Shown here one piece after another: positions 35,789-44,852 of a DNA stretch of 64,000 nucleotides. The stretch spans positions 1,116,001-1,180,000 of the forward strand of contig NZ_CP059297.1 of assembly GCF_017795885.1 (NCBI RefSeq). The letters run 5' to 3'. Origin of the DNA: Brevundimonas sp. AJA228-03 (lineage in GTDB: Bacteria; Pseudomonadota; Alphaproteobacteria; Caulobacterales; Caulobacteraceae). Made by a program: the position numbers and the translations under genes. The notes beneath the pieces are model-generated. The model did not search any database and had not been told where the DNA came from. It saw nothing but the letters and a program-made list of their open reading frames with translations. Within the stretch, counting starts at the first letter, position 1; the number at the start of each line of letters is the position of its first letter.

Positions 35789-36757
35789 ATGGCCAAGCTG
35801 CCCCGCCTACTGCCCCTCATCGCCATCGCCATCGGCGGGGTCGTGGCCGTGCGCGCTGTCGGGGCAGGCCCCGGCCTGTTCGACGGGGCCAAGGCATGGG
35901 CCGAGGAGGCGACCACCGCCGTCAGCGAGGCCGCTGCCGCGCCGAACGCGCCCCGCCCCGCACCGGCCGTCTGCGCCCTGACGCCGGAACAGCTGGCCCA
36001 GCAGGCGGGTATCTCGCCGGCCGAGCTGCGCATCATCCAGTCCCTGTCCGCCCGCCGCACCGAACTCGACGTCCGCGACGCCGACTTCGCCACCACCCTG
36101 CCGCTGATGGTCGCCGCCGAGGCCAAGCTGGATGCAAAGATCCAGGCCCTGAACGCCATCAAGGCCGAGGTCCAGGGCCTGCTGGGTCAGGTCGATGCGC
36201 GCCAGAGGGCCGAGACCGAACGGCTTGTCGCCGTCTATTCCGCCATGCGCCCGCGCGAGGCCGCCGCCGTCTTCGAAACCCTGGACGACAGTGTGCGCCT
36301 GCCCATCGCCGCCGCCATGCGCCCGCGCGGTCTGTCGGCCATCCTGGCCCAGATGCCGGCTCCCGCTGCCCGCGAGCTGACCGAGAAACTGGCCCGCCGC
36401 TTCGAGGCCCAGCAGCTGGCCGCGCGCGCCGCCGCTGCGGCCGCCACCCCGCCGCCGACCACGGCTCCGACCCAGACCGCCGCGACGACTCCGCTTGCAC
36501 CCACGCCGGCCGGCACCACGCCGGCCTCCAGCACCACGGCCGCCACGCCGCCGACGACCCAGCCGGCCGCGAACCGTGCACCCCAGACGCGCCCGACCCC
36601 CCGTCAGACCCGTCGACCCACGACCCCGACCCGGTCCAGCCCCCGTGCGCCGGCCGCCAACCAGGCCTCGGCGACGACCGGTCCGCAGCCTTACGCCCCG
36701 TCGACGCCGACGTCCCCGCCGTCCAACCCGACCGCGCCGCGCCAGTCTGTGCAGTAA
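35789..36757 (+). CDS. motE: MotE-like protein
   Basis: 322 residues. A hydrophobic N-terminal segment (LPLIAIAIGGVVAVRAVG) indicates export or anchoring. The central part (about 70-210) has LTPEQLAQQAGISPAELRIIQSLSARRTELD, then a coiled helix, and SAMRPREAAAVFETLDDSVRLPIAAAMRPRGLSAILAQM, the MgtE_N-like block of MotE, a chaperone for MotC/stator function in Rhizobiales. The C-terminal 110 residues are a Pro/Ala/Thr-rich tail. ATG at 35789. Adjacent to fliL-fliM supports a motility role. Confidence 0.78.
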   Translation: MAKLPRLLPLIAIAIGGVVAVRAVGAGPGLFDGAKAWAEEATTAVSEAAAAPNAPRPAPAVCALTPEQLAQQAGISPAELRIIQSLSARRTELDVRDADFATTLPLMVAAEAKLDAKIQALNAIKAEVQGLLGQVDARQRAETERLVAVYSAMRPREAAAVFETLDDSVRLPIAAAMRPRGLSAILAQMPAPAARELTEKLARRFEAQQLAARAAAAAATPPPTTAPTQTAATTPLAPTPAGTTPASSTTAATPPTTQPAANRAPQTRPTPRQTRRPTTPTRSSPRAPAANQASATTGPQPYAPSTPTSPPSNPTAPRQSVQ

Positions 36758-36837
36758 ACGCCGCCCCACGGTTGGCACCGGGGGCGGGGAGGGGTATCAC
36801 CCGCCTCCGCTCCGCCCCGCCGCTCGAAGGCCCCGCC

Positions 36838-37101
36838 ATGTCCGACACGCCCCCCGACCGCCTCTCGGTCAACCCCGCCAGCCCTCACCATGACGCCGAA
36901 GTCCTGGCGCGCGGCGTGGGCATCAGGTTCAAGGGCGAGGAAAAGACCAATGTCGACGAATACTGCGTCTCCGAAGGCTGGGTCCGCCTGGCCGTCGGCA
37001 AGCGCGTCGATCGCAAGGGCAATGCCCTGACCGTCAAGCTGCAGGGCCCGGTCGAACCCTACTTCCAAAGCGGCGTCGTCGAGGGCGACGCCGAGGGCTA
37101 G
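36838..37101 (+). CDS. DUF3297 family protein
   Basis: 87 residues (DRLSVNPASPHHDAEVLARGVGIRFKG, TNVDEYCVSEGWVRLAVGKRVDRKGNALTVKLQGPVEPYF), matching the DUF3297 family. Function unknown. ATG at 36838. The stop codon TAG at 37099-37101 is formed partly by the first base of the IS element, at a CTAG target, so the coding sequence was not truncated. Confidence 0.88.
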   Translation: MSDTPPDRLSVNPASPHHDAEVLARGVGIRFKGEEKTNVDEYCVSEGWVRLAVGKRVDRKGNALTVKLQGPVEPYFQSGVVEGDAEG

Positions 37102-37940
37102 GGTCCGTACTCAATAAGTCCTGGCCGTCTTTCAGTTGTTCTGATTCAAGGATTCCGGAAGGAGTCCTTGAATGCGGAAGCTCTATTGGCTGGATGACGA
37201 AGCGTGGGCACGGATCGAGCCCCATCTGCCTCGCGGTCGTCGCGGCGCGCGACGAGTGGATGATCACCGTGTGATCTCCGGAATCATCCATATGCTTCAA
37301 TCGGGTGCGCGCTGGCGTGACTGCCCGGCCGAGTACGGGCCGTACACGACAGTCTACAACCGGTTTCAACCGCTGGAGCCGCCAAGGCATCTGGCACGAC
37401 ATCTTCAAGGCCCTGACCGGCCACAGCGGCATCTACTCCAGCGCCGCCATCGACTCGACCTCGGTCAAGGCCCACCGCTCGGCGGCGGGCGCTAAAGGGG
37501 GGCCTTCGTCCAGAGCATAGGCCGGTCGCGAGGAGGTCGGACGACCAAGATCCACGGGCTGGTGGATGATCAGGGACGGCCTCGCGTGCTGCTGCTCAGC
37601 GCCGGCAACACCAACGACATCACCATGGCCCACGCCCTGATCGAGGCCGCCGGGCCGTTCCGCAAGCTGCTGGCTGATCGGGGCTATGATGCCGACCACC
37701 TCAGGAAGCGCCTGGCCGAGCGAAGCGCCGAGGCCGTCATCCCGACCACAACATCGCGAAAACGACCCATCCCCTATGACGTCGTCGCCTATCGCCAGCG
37801 CAACACCGTCGAGCGCCTTTGGTCCAGGCTTAAGGACTATCGCCGGGTCGCTACCCGATACGACAAGCTCGCAGCAAACTACCTCTCCGGCGTGCTCATC
37901 GCCGCGACCGTCTGCTACTGGGCCAAATGAGTCCCGACCC
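37101..37940 (+). mobile_element. Second IS5-family (IS427-like) element, decayed
   Basis: 840 bp with TA at 37099-37100 and 37941-37942. The imperfect terminal repeats GGGTCCGTAC and GGGTCGGGAC resemble those of the element at 30613, and the target was again CTAG. Internal DNA differs markedly from the first copy, so these are two different IS types in the same group and orientation, 5.7 kb apart. Confidence 0.85.
37172..37930 (+). pseudogene. IS5-family transposase, frameshifted
   Basis: Begins MRKLYWLDDEAWARIEPHLP and RRVDDHRVISGIIHML. An extra T in the TTT at 37364-37366 (expected CGGTTCAAC) shifts the frame at YNRF. The continuing frame gives NRWSRQGIWHDIF and IDSTSVKAHRSAAGAKGG. A further -1 shift near the A3G6 run at 37494-37502, probably programmed, leads to RGGRTTKIHGLVDD ... 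VERLWSRLKDYRR. The added insertion should inactivate it. Confidence 0.82.
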
Positions 37941-38271
37941 TAGGCCGTTCGGCGGCGTCGCCGCCTGTCCTCTCTTCGGCGAGACGTCGAGCCAGAAGGA
38001 AGGGATCGGCGATGGCACCGCGGTCCTGATCCCGTCGTGTTCGCTGTGGCCCGCTGTGGGCACGGTGATGAACCCGTCGCTGGGCATCCATGCGTCAACG
38101 GAAGCGCCGGGTGTTCCAGGGCATGATCATTTGAGGTGGACCCATGTCGTCGGTCCAGGCGAAAGCGTGAATCACGCTCAGGCTCCAAGGCCCTCGAGGG
38201 ACCGGGGCCGTGTAGATGCGCGTTGAGCTGCTGCGCTATGCGAGCGGCCACGCAGGTCTTGGGAAACCTTC
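37941..38271. other. About 330-bp gene-free stretch between IS element and flagellin
   Basis: No supported gene. It contains a short inverted repeat GCGTGAATCACGC and the hairpin GGCGGCGTCGCCGCC just right of the IS, possibly the old terminator of the DUF3297 gene. Confidence 0.4.
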
Positions 38272-38294
38272 GGGCGGGGCATGACGCCCCGCCC
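38272..38294 (-). terminator. Flagellin transcription terminator
   Basis: A perfect 9-bp GC stem with a 5-nt loop (arms GGGCGGGGC at 38272-38280 and GCCCCGCCC at 38286-38294), 12 bp beyond the flagellin stop. There is no long U tract, but the position and stability fit a terminator or 3' stabilising hairpin. Confidence 0.65.
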
Positions 38295-38306
38295 TTCCGG
38301 CTTTGC

Positions 38307-39131
38307 TTATCGGAACAGGCCGAGCAGCATCGACGACGATTGGTTAGCAATCGACAGAGCCTGCACGCCCAGCTGTTGCTTGGTTTGCAGCGCCTGGAAT
38401 CGTGCGCTTTCCTTCGCCAGATCCGTATCGACGAGGTTGCCAATGCCGTTCTCCACGGCGTCGGACAGCTTGGTGATGAACGTCGAGTGGGTATCGTACT
38501 GCTTGGCGCCCGTACCCAGGCGCGCCAGGGCAGAGGAGACATTGTTGATCGAGGTGTTGACCGCGGTCAGTTGCGCGGTGGCCAGGGTCCGGGTGCCGAT
38601 ACTGGAGGTCGCGGTCACGGTCACATTGCCACCGTTCAGCGACAGGATTTCACCCTTGACGCGCATGGCGGTGCCGGTCGAGTTGGACAGGGCGCTGAAG
38701 CCGGTCGTGGCGTTCAGCATGTTCAGGCCGTTGAACGACGCGTTGGCGACCACGGTGGTGATCTGATCGCGGAGTGCCTTGTAATCCTCGTTCAGGGCGG
38801 CACGCGAAGCCGTGTTCAGCGAACTGTCGGTCGCGGCCAGGGCCTTGTCCTTCATCTGGACCAGGAGGTCAGAGACCGTCTCGCCGGCAGCGAGGCCGAC
38901 GTCGACGGCCGAAGACCCCCGCGCCAGACTTTCCCTAACGGTATTCAGGGCGGTGACTTCCGAGCGCTGCTGCTGGGCGATAGCCCAGATGGCACCGTTG
39001 TCCCTGGCGTTGTTGATCTTCTTGCCAGTGTTGATCCGGTTCTGGGAGTTATCCAGGTCGCGGTTCGTGGCGTTCAAATTCTGGAGTGCGGTATAGGCAC
39101 CCGTATTTGTATTCACGCTGTTTATCGGCAT
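38307..39131 (-). CDS. Flagellin
   Basis: Filament subunit of 274 residues, the length of Caulobacter FljK/FljL-type flagellins. The N-terminus is PINSVNTNTGAYTALQNLNATNRDLDNSQNRINTGKKINNARDN. The C-terminus is DLAKESARFQALQTKQQLGVQALSIANQSSSMLLGLF. The central variable region carries many Ser/Thr, the residues FlmG glycosylates. GAGGA lies 8 bp before ATG 39131. It is the only flagellin in the window. 5' region is unusually AT-rich. Confidence 0.97.
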   Translation of the reverse strand: MPINSVNTNTGAYTALQNLNATNRDLDNSQNRINTGKKINNARDNGAIWAIAQQQRSEVTALNTVRESLARGSSAVDVGLAAGETVSDLLVQMKDKALAATDSSLNTASRAALNEDYKALRDQITTVVANASFNGLNMLNATTGFSALSNSTGTAMRVKGEILSLNGGNVTVTATSSIGTRTLATAQLTAVNTSINNVSSALARLGTGAKQYDTHSTFITKLSDAVENGIGNLVDTDLAKESARFQALQTKQQLGVQALSIANQSSSMLLGLFR

Positions 39132-39189
39132 GACGACAATCCTCTTCTAAAGATGTCCGACCGTCGTTTTGACCGCCGGGAGCTTTTTG

Positions 39190-39370
39190 CTCTCTGATCG
39201 CATATCGCAAAATTGCTAAAATAAGAGGAATCTATCTATAAACAAAATATTTATACTTAACGAATATTTTATAATGGGTCGTTAAAATCCGATGCATCAG
39301 AAGTATCAGTATATTGCAAAAATACTCATGACGTCACGACACCCAATGGGTCGATATTTATCAGTACTTA
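39190..39370. other. AT-rich flagellin upstream region with near-CtrA box
   Basis: About 180 bp with far lower GC than the rest of the window, ahead of the flagellin start. On the minus strand TTAACGACCCATTAT (39271-39285) matches the CtrA box TTAA-N7-TTAA at all but one base. No sigma-54 -24/-12 pair was found in this stretch. It is probably the flagellin promoter region. Confidence 0.4.
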
Positions 39371-39598
39371 AGTAACGCCCCGATGACCCAGGATTGACGA
39401 GATCGCCGCGATCAGACCCGCGAGACCTACACCGAGACCGGCCGCATCGACCTGTCCGCTGCCGCCCGGGCCCGCGGGCAGAAATCAGGGATCGCCGGAA
39501 GGTCGGCGAGTCGATGGGCACGATCCGGCGGCGGTTCGATCGGGAGTCTTCGTCGGTGCGCCCGGTGCTGTCGCCGACGGGCGGCATCCGCCGTCCAG

Positions 39599-39838
39599 AC
39601 CGGCGACGAGCGGCTTTGGCTCCCCCTCCTGGTCCGGGCTTCGACCGCGGTCATCGATCCGACCCATGCGCGGGTCGACGTCGTCCCGGGCAATGGTCAG
39701 CCGCACAGCTGCGTTCTGGTAAGGGAAACCGATGGCTGGCGGGTCGACGACGTGGAAGGTCTGAGCGGCGGCCCGCCGGTGGCGGGCATGATGACTTCGA
39801 ACGCCGAGGCCAGGACGCCGGTTGCCAGCGCATCCTGA
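39599..39838 (+). pseudogene. Possible gene remnant, NTF2-like fragment
   Basis: In one plus-strand frame about 80 codons read without a stop until TGA at 39836. The segment VIDPTHARVDVV ... LVRETDGWRVDDVEG resembles the last strands of DUF3828/NTF2-like proteins. No start or intact N-terminus is seen; it may be a decayed gene. The surrounding 39,132-40,066 has no other supported gene. Confidence 0.25.
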
Positions 39839-40066
39839 AACTGAAGATTCCGCCCGGCTTGAGGCCGGAAAACCGACCATTCCTCGGCTGGCCGACCAAA
39901 CAGGCTGTTGCTGTCAAGCCGGGGGGAAGGGGCCTGCGACGCGCGGCTGCCAGGGAAATTTGCGTCGGGCGAGAAGTGCCTGCCCCGGTGCTTTACCGGG
40001 CAACGAACCATTCAGCAGCGGCCGGTCTCGCCGACGACGTCAACACGGTCTCCCGATCGAAGCCCG

Positions 40067-40384
40067 TCAGCCTTCGAAGGTGCAGGTCCAGCTATGGGCG
40101 TCCAGCTCGTTGCCGAGAACCGGCACCCAGCCGGCCCCGTACTGCTGATCACAGGCAGCGGCCATGTCGTCGTCGGTAAGGGTCTGCTCACTGTCGCCGC
40201 AGTACCAAGAGTAGGGATCCTCGTCGCTGATTGTCGAGGCGCTGGCGTCATGGTTGGCCTGGCAATATTGTTCGACGTCGATGGGGGTGTCTTCATCAAA
40301 CGCCACCAGATTTCGGGCGAACGACGGGCTGGCCAGAGTCGCGGTGAGTGCGACGAGCACCATGGCCAAACCGGTTTTCTTCAT
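40067..40384 (-). CDS. Small secreted hypothetical protein
   Basis: 105 residues. A signal peptide (KKTGLAMVLVALTATLASPSFA) is followed by a mature domain of about 80 residues rich in Asp and Trp with several Cys (DVEQYCQANHD, YSWYCGDSE, AAACDQQYGAGW, SWTCTFEG), suggesting disulfide bonds. ATG 40384 is preceded by AGGAGGAAG. No family recognised. Confidence 0.75.
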   Translation of the reverse strand: MKKTGLAMVLVALTATLASPSFARNLVAFDEDTPIDVEQYCQANHDASASTISDEDPYSWYCGDSEQTLTDDDMAAACDQQYGAGWVPVLGNELDAHSWTCTFEG

Positions 40385-40623
40385 GACACTTCCTCCTGTT
40401 GATTTCCGACCAACAGTATACTTTGATCCGTGTTTATCAACCGCGTGGACGCCGGAAGACCCTGACCAAAGCTGATCCTCCAGTCCGAACACGGGTATCG
40501 AGCGATTTTCCTATCGCAAAGGGCTGTCTAAGAGGTGAATGCAGCCGTATTGTCGGCCGTGGCCACAAGACTGGGGATCGACTGGATCCTCGAAGGCCGA
40601 CTTTTTCTGGCAGGGAGCCGGGT

Positions 40624-41052
40624 ATGAACAATTTCCGTGGCCTTCTGGGTCTGTCCGCCGCTCTGGCCTTGATGCAGGGCTGCGCGAGCCCGCCGTCGGC
40701 TGATGTCGGGTACGACGGGGTTGAATCCCGCCCTGTCATGATGGGCGGAGAGCCCGGTCTGGACGCGTGTGCGGGCCTGTCCCGGATCAAGCCCGGCCGC
40801 TTCGTCCTGATCCGCGATGCGCCAGACGAGTCCGCCCAGATCGTGGCCAGCCTGCCCGCAGGCACGGCGCTCTGGGTCTGCGAGGAAGAGGGAGTCCCGG
40901 AAGGATGGACCGGCGTGGCCTTCGACACGCCCGGCGGCCCCCGGACCTGCGAAGGCCCGGGCACGCCCTCCGCTGATCGGGTTCCGGTGCCGGCCGTCTG
41001 TCAGGCGGGCTGGGCGCAATTCGGCGATGACGTGGAAAACCTCGCCGGCTAG
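40624..41052 (+). CDS. Predicted lipoprotein with SH3-like region
   Basis: 142 residues. Signal segment with lipobox LMQGC. Residues about 55-110 (KPGRFVLIRDAPDESAQIVASLPAGTALWVCEEEGVPEGWTGVAFD) look like a bacterial SH3-like domain. Two Cys further on could pair. ATG 40624 with GGGAGCCGGGT upstream. Function unknown. Confidence 0.72.
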   Translation: MNNFRGLLGLSAALALMQGCASPPSADVGYDGVESRPVMMGGEPGLDACAGLSRIKPGRFVLIRDAPDESAQIVASLPAGTALWVCEEEGVPEGWTGVAFDTPGGPRTCEGPGTPSADRVPVPAVCQAGWAQFGDDVENLAG

Positions 41053-41069
41053 CTGCGGCCCTCAAGACC

Positions 41070-41843
41070 TCAATCCAGACTGATCGCCGACATCAGCCGC
41101 CCGAAGTCCGGCTCGCCGCGCTGGAAGGCCCGGCGGTTGGAATAGAAGAGGGTCTCGTCGGCGCAGGTGTCGTGGCCGGTCCAGGCCGCCGCGCCGACGC
41201 CCGCCTGTTCCAGCCGCCACAGCACATAGCCCGGCAGGTCGAACATGCGGCGGTCCGCAGCCACACCGGCCACAAAGAACCGGCCCGACCCCGGATCGTG
41301 GTGTTCGAACCGCGCCTGGAAATCGGCCCCGACCTCATAGGACGGCTGGGCGATGCAGGGGCCGACCACGGCGACGATCCGGCCCGGCCGCGCTCCCAGA
41401 GCCTCCATCGCCGTCACGGCGGAATGGACGATGCCGCCCAGCGCCCCCTTCCAGCCGGCGTGAACTGCGCCCACGACGCCCGCTTCGGCATCGGCCAGCA
41501 GCACGGGAGCGCAGTCGGCGGTCAGGACGGCGCAGATCACGCCGGGCGTCCTCGACACCGCCGCGTCGCCCTCGGGCCGGTCCCCGCGCCAGGGGCCGTC
41601 GGCGACGCGCGTGATGGCGGAATGGATCTGGTAACAACCCGCCAGATCGTCCGGTCCGCCGCCCATGGCCCCGGCCACCCGTCTGCGGTTCTCCGCCACC
41701 GCCGCCGGATCGTCCGCCGACCCCAGCCCGGTGTTCAGGCCTTCATACAGGCCGGTGGAGATCCCGCCGTGCCGCGTGAAGAACCCGTGCCGGATGCCGC
41801 CTTGCGTCAGCAGCGGATGGGAGATCGGCACCGGTCCGCTCAT
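41070..41843 (-). CDS. pgeF: Multi-copper polyphenol oxidoreductase/purine nucleoside phosphorylase PgeF
   Basis: YfiH/PgeF family, 257 residues; the family has been linked to purine nucleoside phosphorolysis and peptidoglycan precursor quality. Metal ligands are visible in the conserved Cys/His positions: LTADCAPVLL, VHAGWKGALGG and GHDTCADETLFYSNRR. ATG 41843 overlaps the upstream stop (ATGA), so it is co-translated with the methyltransferase. Confidence 0.9.
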   Translation of the reverse strand: MSGPVPISHPLLTQGGIRHGFFTRHGGISTGLYEGLNTGLGSADDPAAVAENRRRVAGAMGGGPDDLAGCYQIHSAITRVADGPWRGDRPEGDAAVSRTPGVICAVLTADCAPVLLADAEAGVVGAVHAGWKGALGGIVHSAVTAMEALGARPGRIVAVVGPCIAQPSYEVGADFQARFEHHDPGSGRFFVAGVAADRRMFDLPGYVLWRLEQAGVGAAAWTGHDTCADETLFYSNRRAFQRGEPDFGRLMSAISLD

Positions 41844-42913
41844 GTCCCGAACCCCGGCACGTCCAGACTGCGGGGCGAGAAGATCGCCGCTGCCTTGAAC
41901 AGGTCGCCCATCTGGTCCGGGGCCGTCAGCCGGGCCAGCTGGCGGCCGATCATCGGCGCGGCATGGGGCCGTCCTGCCGCCAACCGTTCGGCCCGTGCCT
42001 CGATCCCCAGCCGCCGCAGGAAGTCGCCCTGTCCGACGCAGCCGGTGACGTCCGCCCCGGCCCGGACCGCCGCCTCCAGAACGCCGGGGAAATCCGCCCA
42101 CTGCGTGACGTCGGCCTCGCCCGGCGTCGCCAGCACATCGACCTTCGTGTGTCGCCGTAGCGCCTGAAGCGTATTGCCCACACCGGGCCGGTCGCGGCCA
42201 TAGTCGATCAGCAGTGCCGCGCCCGAAGCCTCGGCCATCAGGACCGCAAGGTCACGCCCGAAGGTCGCCTGCTGCTCCGAGGCCTCGATCACCTGACCGG
42301 GCTCCACCTCGAACCCCGGCCGCTCGAAGCCGCCCGTGATCCCGACCAGTCCAAACGTCAGATCGCCGTCGTCCGTGACCCCCACCCGCCGCTCGGCCCA
42401 GCCACCTTCGGTGCGGACGAACTGACGCGCGGGCAGACAGTCCAGCACCTCGTTGGCGATCAGGATGACCGGCGCATCGGTGTCGATCTGGCCCAGCGTC
42501 CTGATCCAGCGTGGCGAGACGTCGGCCTGCGCCAGCCTGCGTGCCTGGACGTCCCGCAGCGGCCCGCTCGGCTCGATCAGGATCAGGTCGCAGGCTTCCA
42601 GGAATCCGGGCACCACCCGCGCCGCCCGCAGGGCGTCGTCCATCAATGTGCCGTCGCCGGGGCCCACCTCGACCAGCCGGAACCGTTCGGGGGCCCCGAG
42701 CCTCTGCCAGGTCTCGACCGCCCACAGTCCGATCAGTTCGCCGAACATCTGGCTGATCAGCGGCGCGGTGATGAAGTCGCCGCTTTCGCCCAGCGCCGGG
42801 CGTGTGGCGTAATAGCCGTCGGTCGGATCGTGCAGGCACCGGGTGACATAGTCGGCCACCGTCATCGGCCCGGTCAGGGCGATCTCGCGGGCCAGCCGGT
42901 CCTTCAGCGCCAT
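41840..42913 (-). CDS. MidA/NDUFAF7-family SAM-dependent methyltransferase
   Basis: 357 residues. The mitochondrial homologue methylates an Arg of complex I. Visible are MTVADYVTRCLHDPTDGYYATRPALGESGDFITAPLISQMFGELIG, then FRLVEVGPGDGTLMDD (SAM motif), LIANEVLDCLP and LLIDYGRDRPG. The order lgt-midA-pgeF in overlapping minus-strand genes is common in alphaproteobacteria. Complex I role is inferred from homology. Confidence 0.88.
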   Translation of the reverse strand: MALKDRLAREIALTGPMTVADYVTRCLHDPTDGYYATRPALGESGDFITAPLISQMFGELIGLWAVETWQRLGAPERFRLVEVGPGDGTLMDDALRAARVVPGFLEACDLILIEPSGPLRDVQARRLAQADVSPRWIRTLGQIDTDAPVILIANEVLDCLPARQFVRTEGGWAERRVGVTDDGDLTFGLVGITGGFERPGFEVEPGQVIEASEQQATFGRDLAVLMAEASGAALLIDYGRDRPGVGNTLQALRRHTKVDVLATPGEADVTQWADFPGVLEAAVRAGADVTGCVGQGDFLRRLGIEARAERLAAGRPHAAPMIGRQLARLTAPDQMGDLFKAAAIFSPRSLDVPGFGT

Positions 42914-42917
42914 GGTC

Positions 42918-43805
42918 TCAGGCCTCGACCGACTCCGCCGTCACCGCCGGCGGCCGCATCCAGGCCCGCCGGATCAGCCAGACCCCGACCAGGATCATCG
43001 GGATGGACAGGATCATGCCCATGGTCAGGCCAAAGGGCAGCTGGTCCAGCCCCACGTCCGGCTGGCGCACGGTCTCGAGCAAGGCCCGGGACAGGCCATA
43101 TCCGACCAGGAACAGGCCCGTGATGTAGCCGGGCTTGCTAAGCAGCCGCCATTTCCAGACCGCGAGCGACAGCACGGCCAGCAGCATCAGTCCTTCCAGT
43201 CCCGCCTCATACAGCTGGCTGGGGTGGCGGGGTTCGTTGCCCGCCGGGCAGAAGCCGTACAATTGCTCGATCCGTGCGTTGCAGAACCGGATGGCCCAGG
43301 GCACGTCGGTCGTGCGGCCCCACAGCTCGCCATTGATGAAGTTGGCCAGGCGTCCGAAAGCCAGACCGATCGGAACGACCGGTGCGACAGCGTCGCCCAG
43401 GCTCAGCAGGTTGGCCTGGTGCTTCCGGGCAAAGAAGAAGACCGCGATGCAGACACCCAGGAACCCACCGTGGAACGACATCCCGCCGGTCCACAGCTGG
43501 AACAGTTCCAGGCGCTCGCCCCAGTCCTGTCCGGTGAACAGCTGGGCATACATGACCGGCTTGTAGAAAAGCGCATAGCCTAACCGACCGCCCAGGATGA
43601 TTCCCAGCGTGATCCACAGCACCAGATCGTCCAGCTGCACCGTGGTGATGGGGGGCCTGCCCGGAAGCCAGACGCGCGGGCTCTTGAGGATCCTGGCCGC
43701 ATAGACCCAGCCCAGCACGATGCCCATCACATAGGCCAGGGCGTACCAGCGGATCGGCAAGGGGCCCAGGTGGATCAGGACCGGGTCGAACTCGGGAAAG
43801 GGCAA
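42918..43805 (-). CDS. lgt: Prolipoprotein diacylglyceryl transferase
   Basis: Membrane enzyme that lipidates the lipobox cysteine of preprolipoproteins. 295 residues with about seven hydrophobic segments. Signature blocks are RWYALAYVMGIVLGWVYA, SFHGGFLG, the GRLANFINGELWGRTTDVPWAI (Lgt signature) and HPSQLYEAGLEGL. The start is a TTG at 43805 with AGGAGC upstream; no nearby ATG fits. It is 4 bp ahead of the methyltransferase gene. Confidence 0.95.
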   Translation of the reverse strand: MPFPEFDPVLIHLGPLPIRWYALAYVMGIVLGWVYAARILKSPRVWLPGRPPITTVQLDDLVLWITLGIILGGRLGYALFYKPVMYAQLFTGQDWGERLELFQLWTGGMSFHGGFLGVCIAVFFFARKHQANLLSLGDAVAPVVPIGLAFGRLANFINGELWGRTTDVPWAIRFCNARIEQLYGFCPAGNEPRHPSQLYEAGLEGLMLLAVLSLAVWKWRLLSKPGYITGLFLVGYGLSRALLETVRQPDVGLDQLPFGLTMGMILSIPMILVGVWLIRRAWMRPPAVTAESVEA

Positions 43806-43980
43806 GCGCGGCGCTCCTGAAACGGCTGTCGCAGCCCTTTAGCAAGGGTCGATGCGTCACGCGAGCGTGACACGTTTCAGCCCCGTTTGGGCTTATTCAG
43901 GGGTGGCCGGGTAAGGTTTCGTTCACCATATCAGGCAACCCTCCCTTAACGACGCCCGCCGCCCCGGGCCGGAGACGATC

Positions 43981-44271
43981 ATGCAGACCCGCAACCCCTT
44001 CCTCGACGAGTTCGCCAAGCTGTCGACCAGCGCCATGGGCCTGGCCCAGGCGGCCGGCGATGAGGCCAGGGCGGCCTTTCGCGCCCAGTCCGACCGCATT
44101 GCGGCCGAGATGGATCTGGTCCGCCGCGACGAGTTCGATGTGCTGAAAGCCCAGATCACCGCGCTGCGCGCCGAGGTCGCCGAGCTTCAGAAGGCGGCTA
44201 CGGCCAAGCCTAAAGCGCCGAAAACGGGAACGTCCACAGACGGAACTCGTCTTCCCGACGCAGCCGGTTGA
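43981..44271 (+). CDS. ubiK: Ubiquinone biosynthesis accessory factor UbiK-like (BMFP)
   Basis: 96 residues, a helical coiled-coil protein: RNPFLDEFAKLSTSAMGLAQAAGDEARAAFRAQSDRIAAEMDLVRRDEFDVLKAQITALRAEVAELQ is the BMFP/UbiK signature. Members stimulate ubiquinone synthesis and bind membranes. Divergent from lgt. ATG 43981. Confidence 0.87.
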   Translation: MQTRNPFLDEFAKLSTSAMGLAQAAGDEARAAFRAQSDRIAAEMDLVRRDEFDVLKAQITALRAEVAELQKAATAKPKAPKTGTSTDGTRLPDAAG

Positions 44272-44350
44272 GCCGAATCCGCGAACACGCCTACCGTCTT
44301 CCCAAGGCCGCTGAGTCGCGGCCGACCTCCCGCGAGATCGAGTTTACCTG

Positions 44351-44851
44351 ATGGATGCTGTTGGCCACGAAACCGACACCCCCTTTGATCCGCTGGATGT
44401 GGTCGAGCATGTCCTGAACGCCGAGAATCTGCCGTTCGACCGGACCGACGACGGCGACCTGGCCTTCGCCCTGGCCGGCGACTGGAAGGACTATGAGCTG
44501 TGGTTTGCCTGGCGGCCCGAGGGAGACTGCCTTCAACTGTGCTGCGCGCTGGACCTTCGCGCGACCAAATCCCGACGGAACGCGGCCTATGAGCTGGTCT
44601 CCATGGTCAATCAGCGCACCTGGATGGGTCATTTCGAGGTCTGGGCCGAGGACGGCGAGATCGTCTTCCGTCACTCGCTGGCCCTGCCGCACGGCGAACG
44701 CCCGACCCTGGCCCAGGCCGCGTCCATGATCGATGCCGCAGTCGAGGCTTCGGACCGCTACTATCCGGCTTTCGACTTCATGATCCGCGGCAACAAGAAG
44801 CCCCAGGACGCGATCGACTCCTGCCTGTTCGAGACCGTCGGCACGGCCTGA
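44351..44851 (+). CDS. YbjN domain-containing protein
   Basis: 166 residues. FDRTDDGDLAFALAGDWKDYELWFAWRPEGDCLQLCCALDL and AYELVSMVNQRTWMGHFEVWAEDGEIVFRHSLALP fit the YbjN family (type III secretion chaperone-like fold). It is 1 bp from proC, a neighbour arrangement frequent in alphaproteobacteria. Function unknown. Confidence 0.87.
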   Translation: MDAVGHETDTPFDPLDVVEHVLNAENLPFDRTDDGDLAFALAGDWKDYELWFAWRPEGDCLQLCCALDLRATKSRRNAAYELVSMVNQRTWMGHFEVWAEDGEIVFRHSLALPHGERPTLAQAASMIDAAVEASDRYYPAFDFMIRGNKKPQDAIDSCLFETVGTA

Positions 44852-44852
44852 C

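Noticed and set aside
35725..37101. Plus-strand frame of 458 codons over motE and DUF3297
   Set aside because: Arg/Pro-rich and in another frame than the MotE-like protein; only its last part reads the real DUF3297 protein.
30613..37940. Composite transposon bounded by the two IS elements
   Set aside because: The two elements differ in internal sequence and each has its own target TA; enclosed genes are core flagellar genes.
38136..39197. Plus-strand frame (353 codons) opposite flagellin
   Set aside because: Antisense shadow of an unmistakable flagellin.
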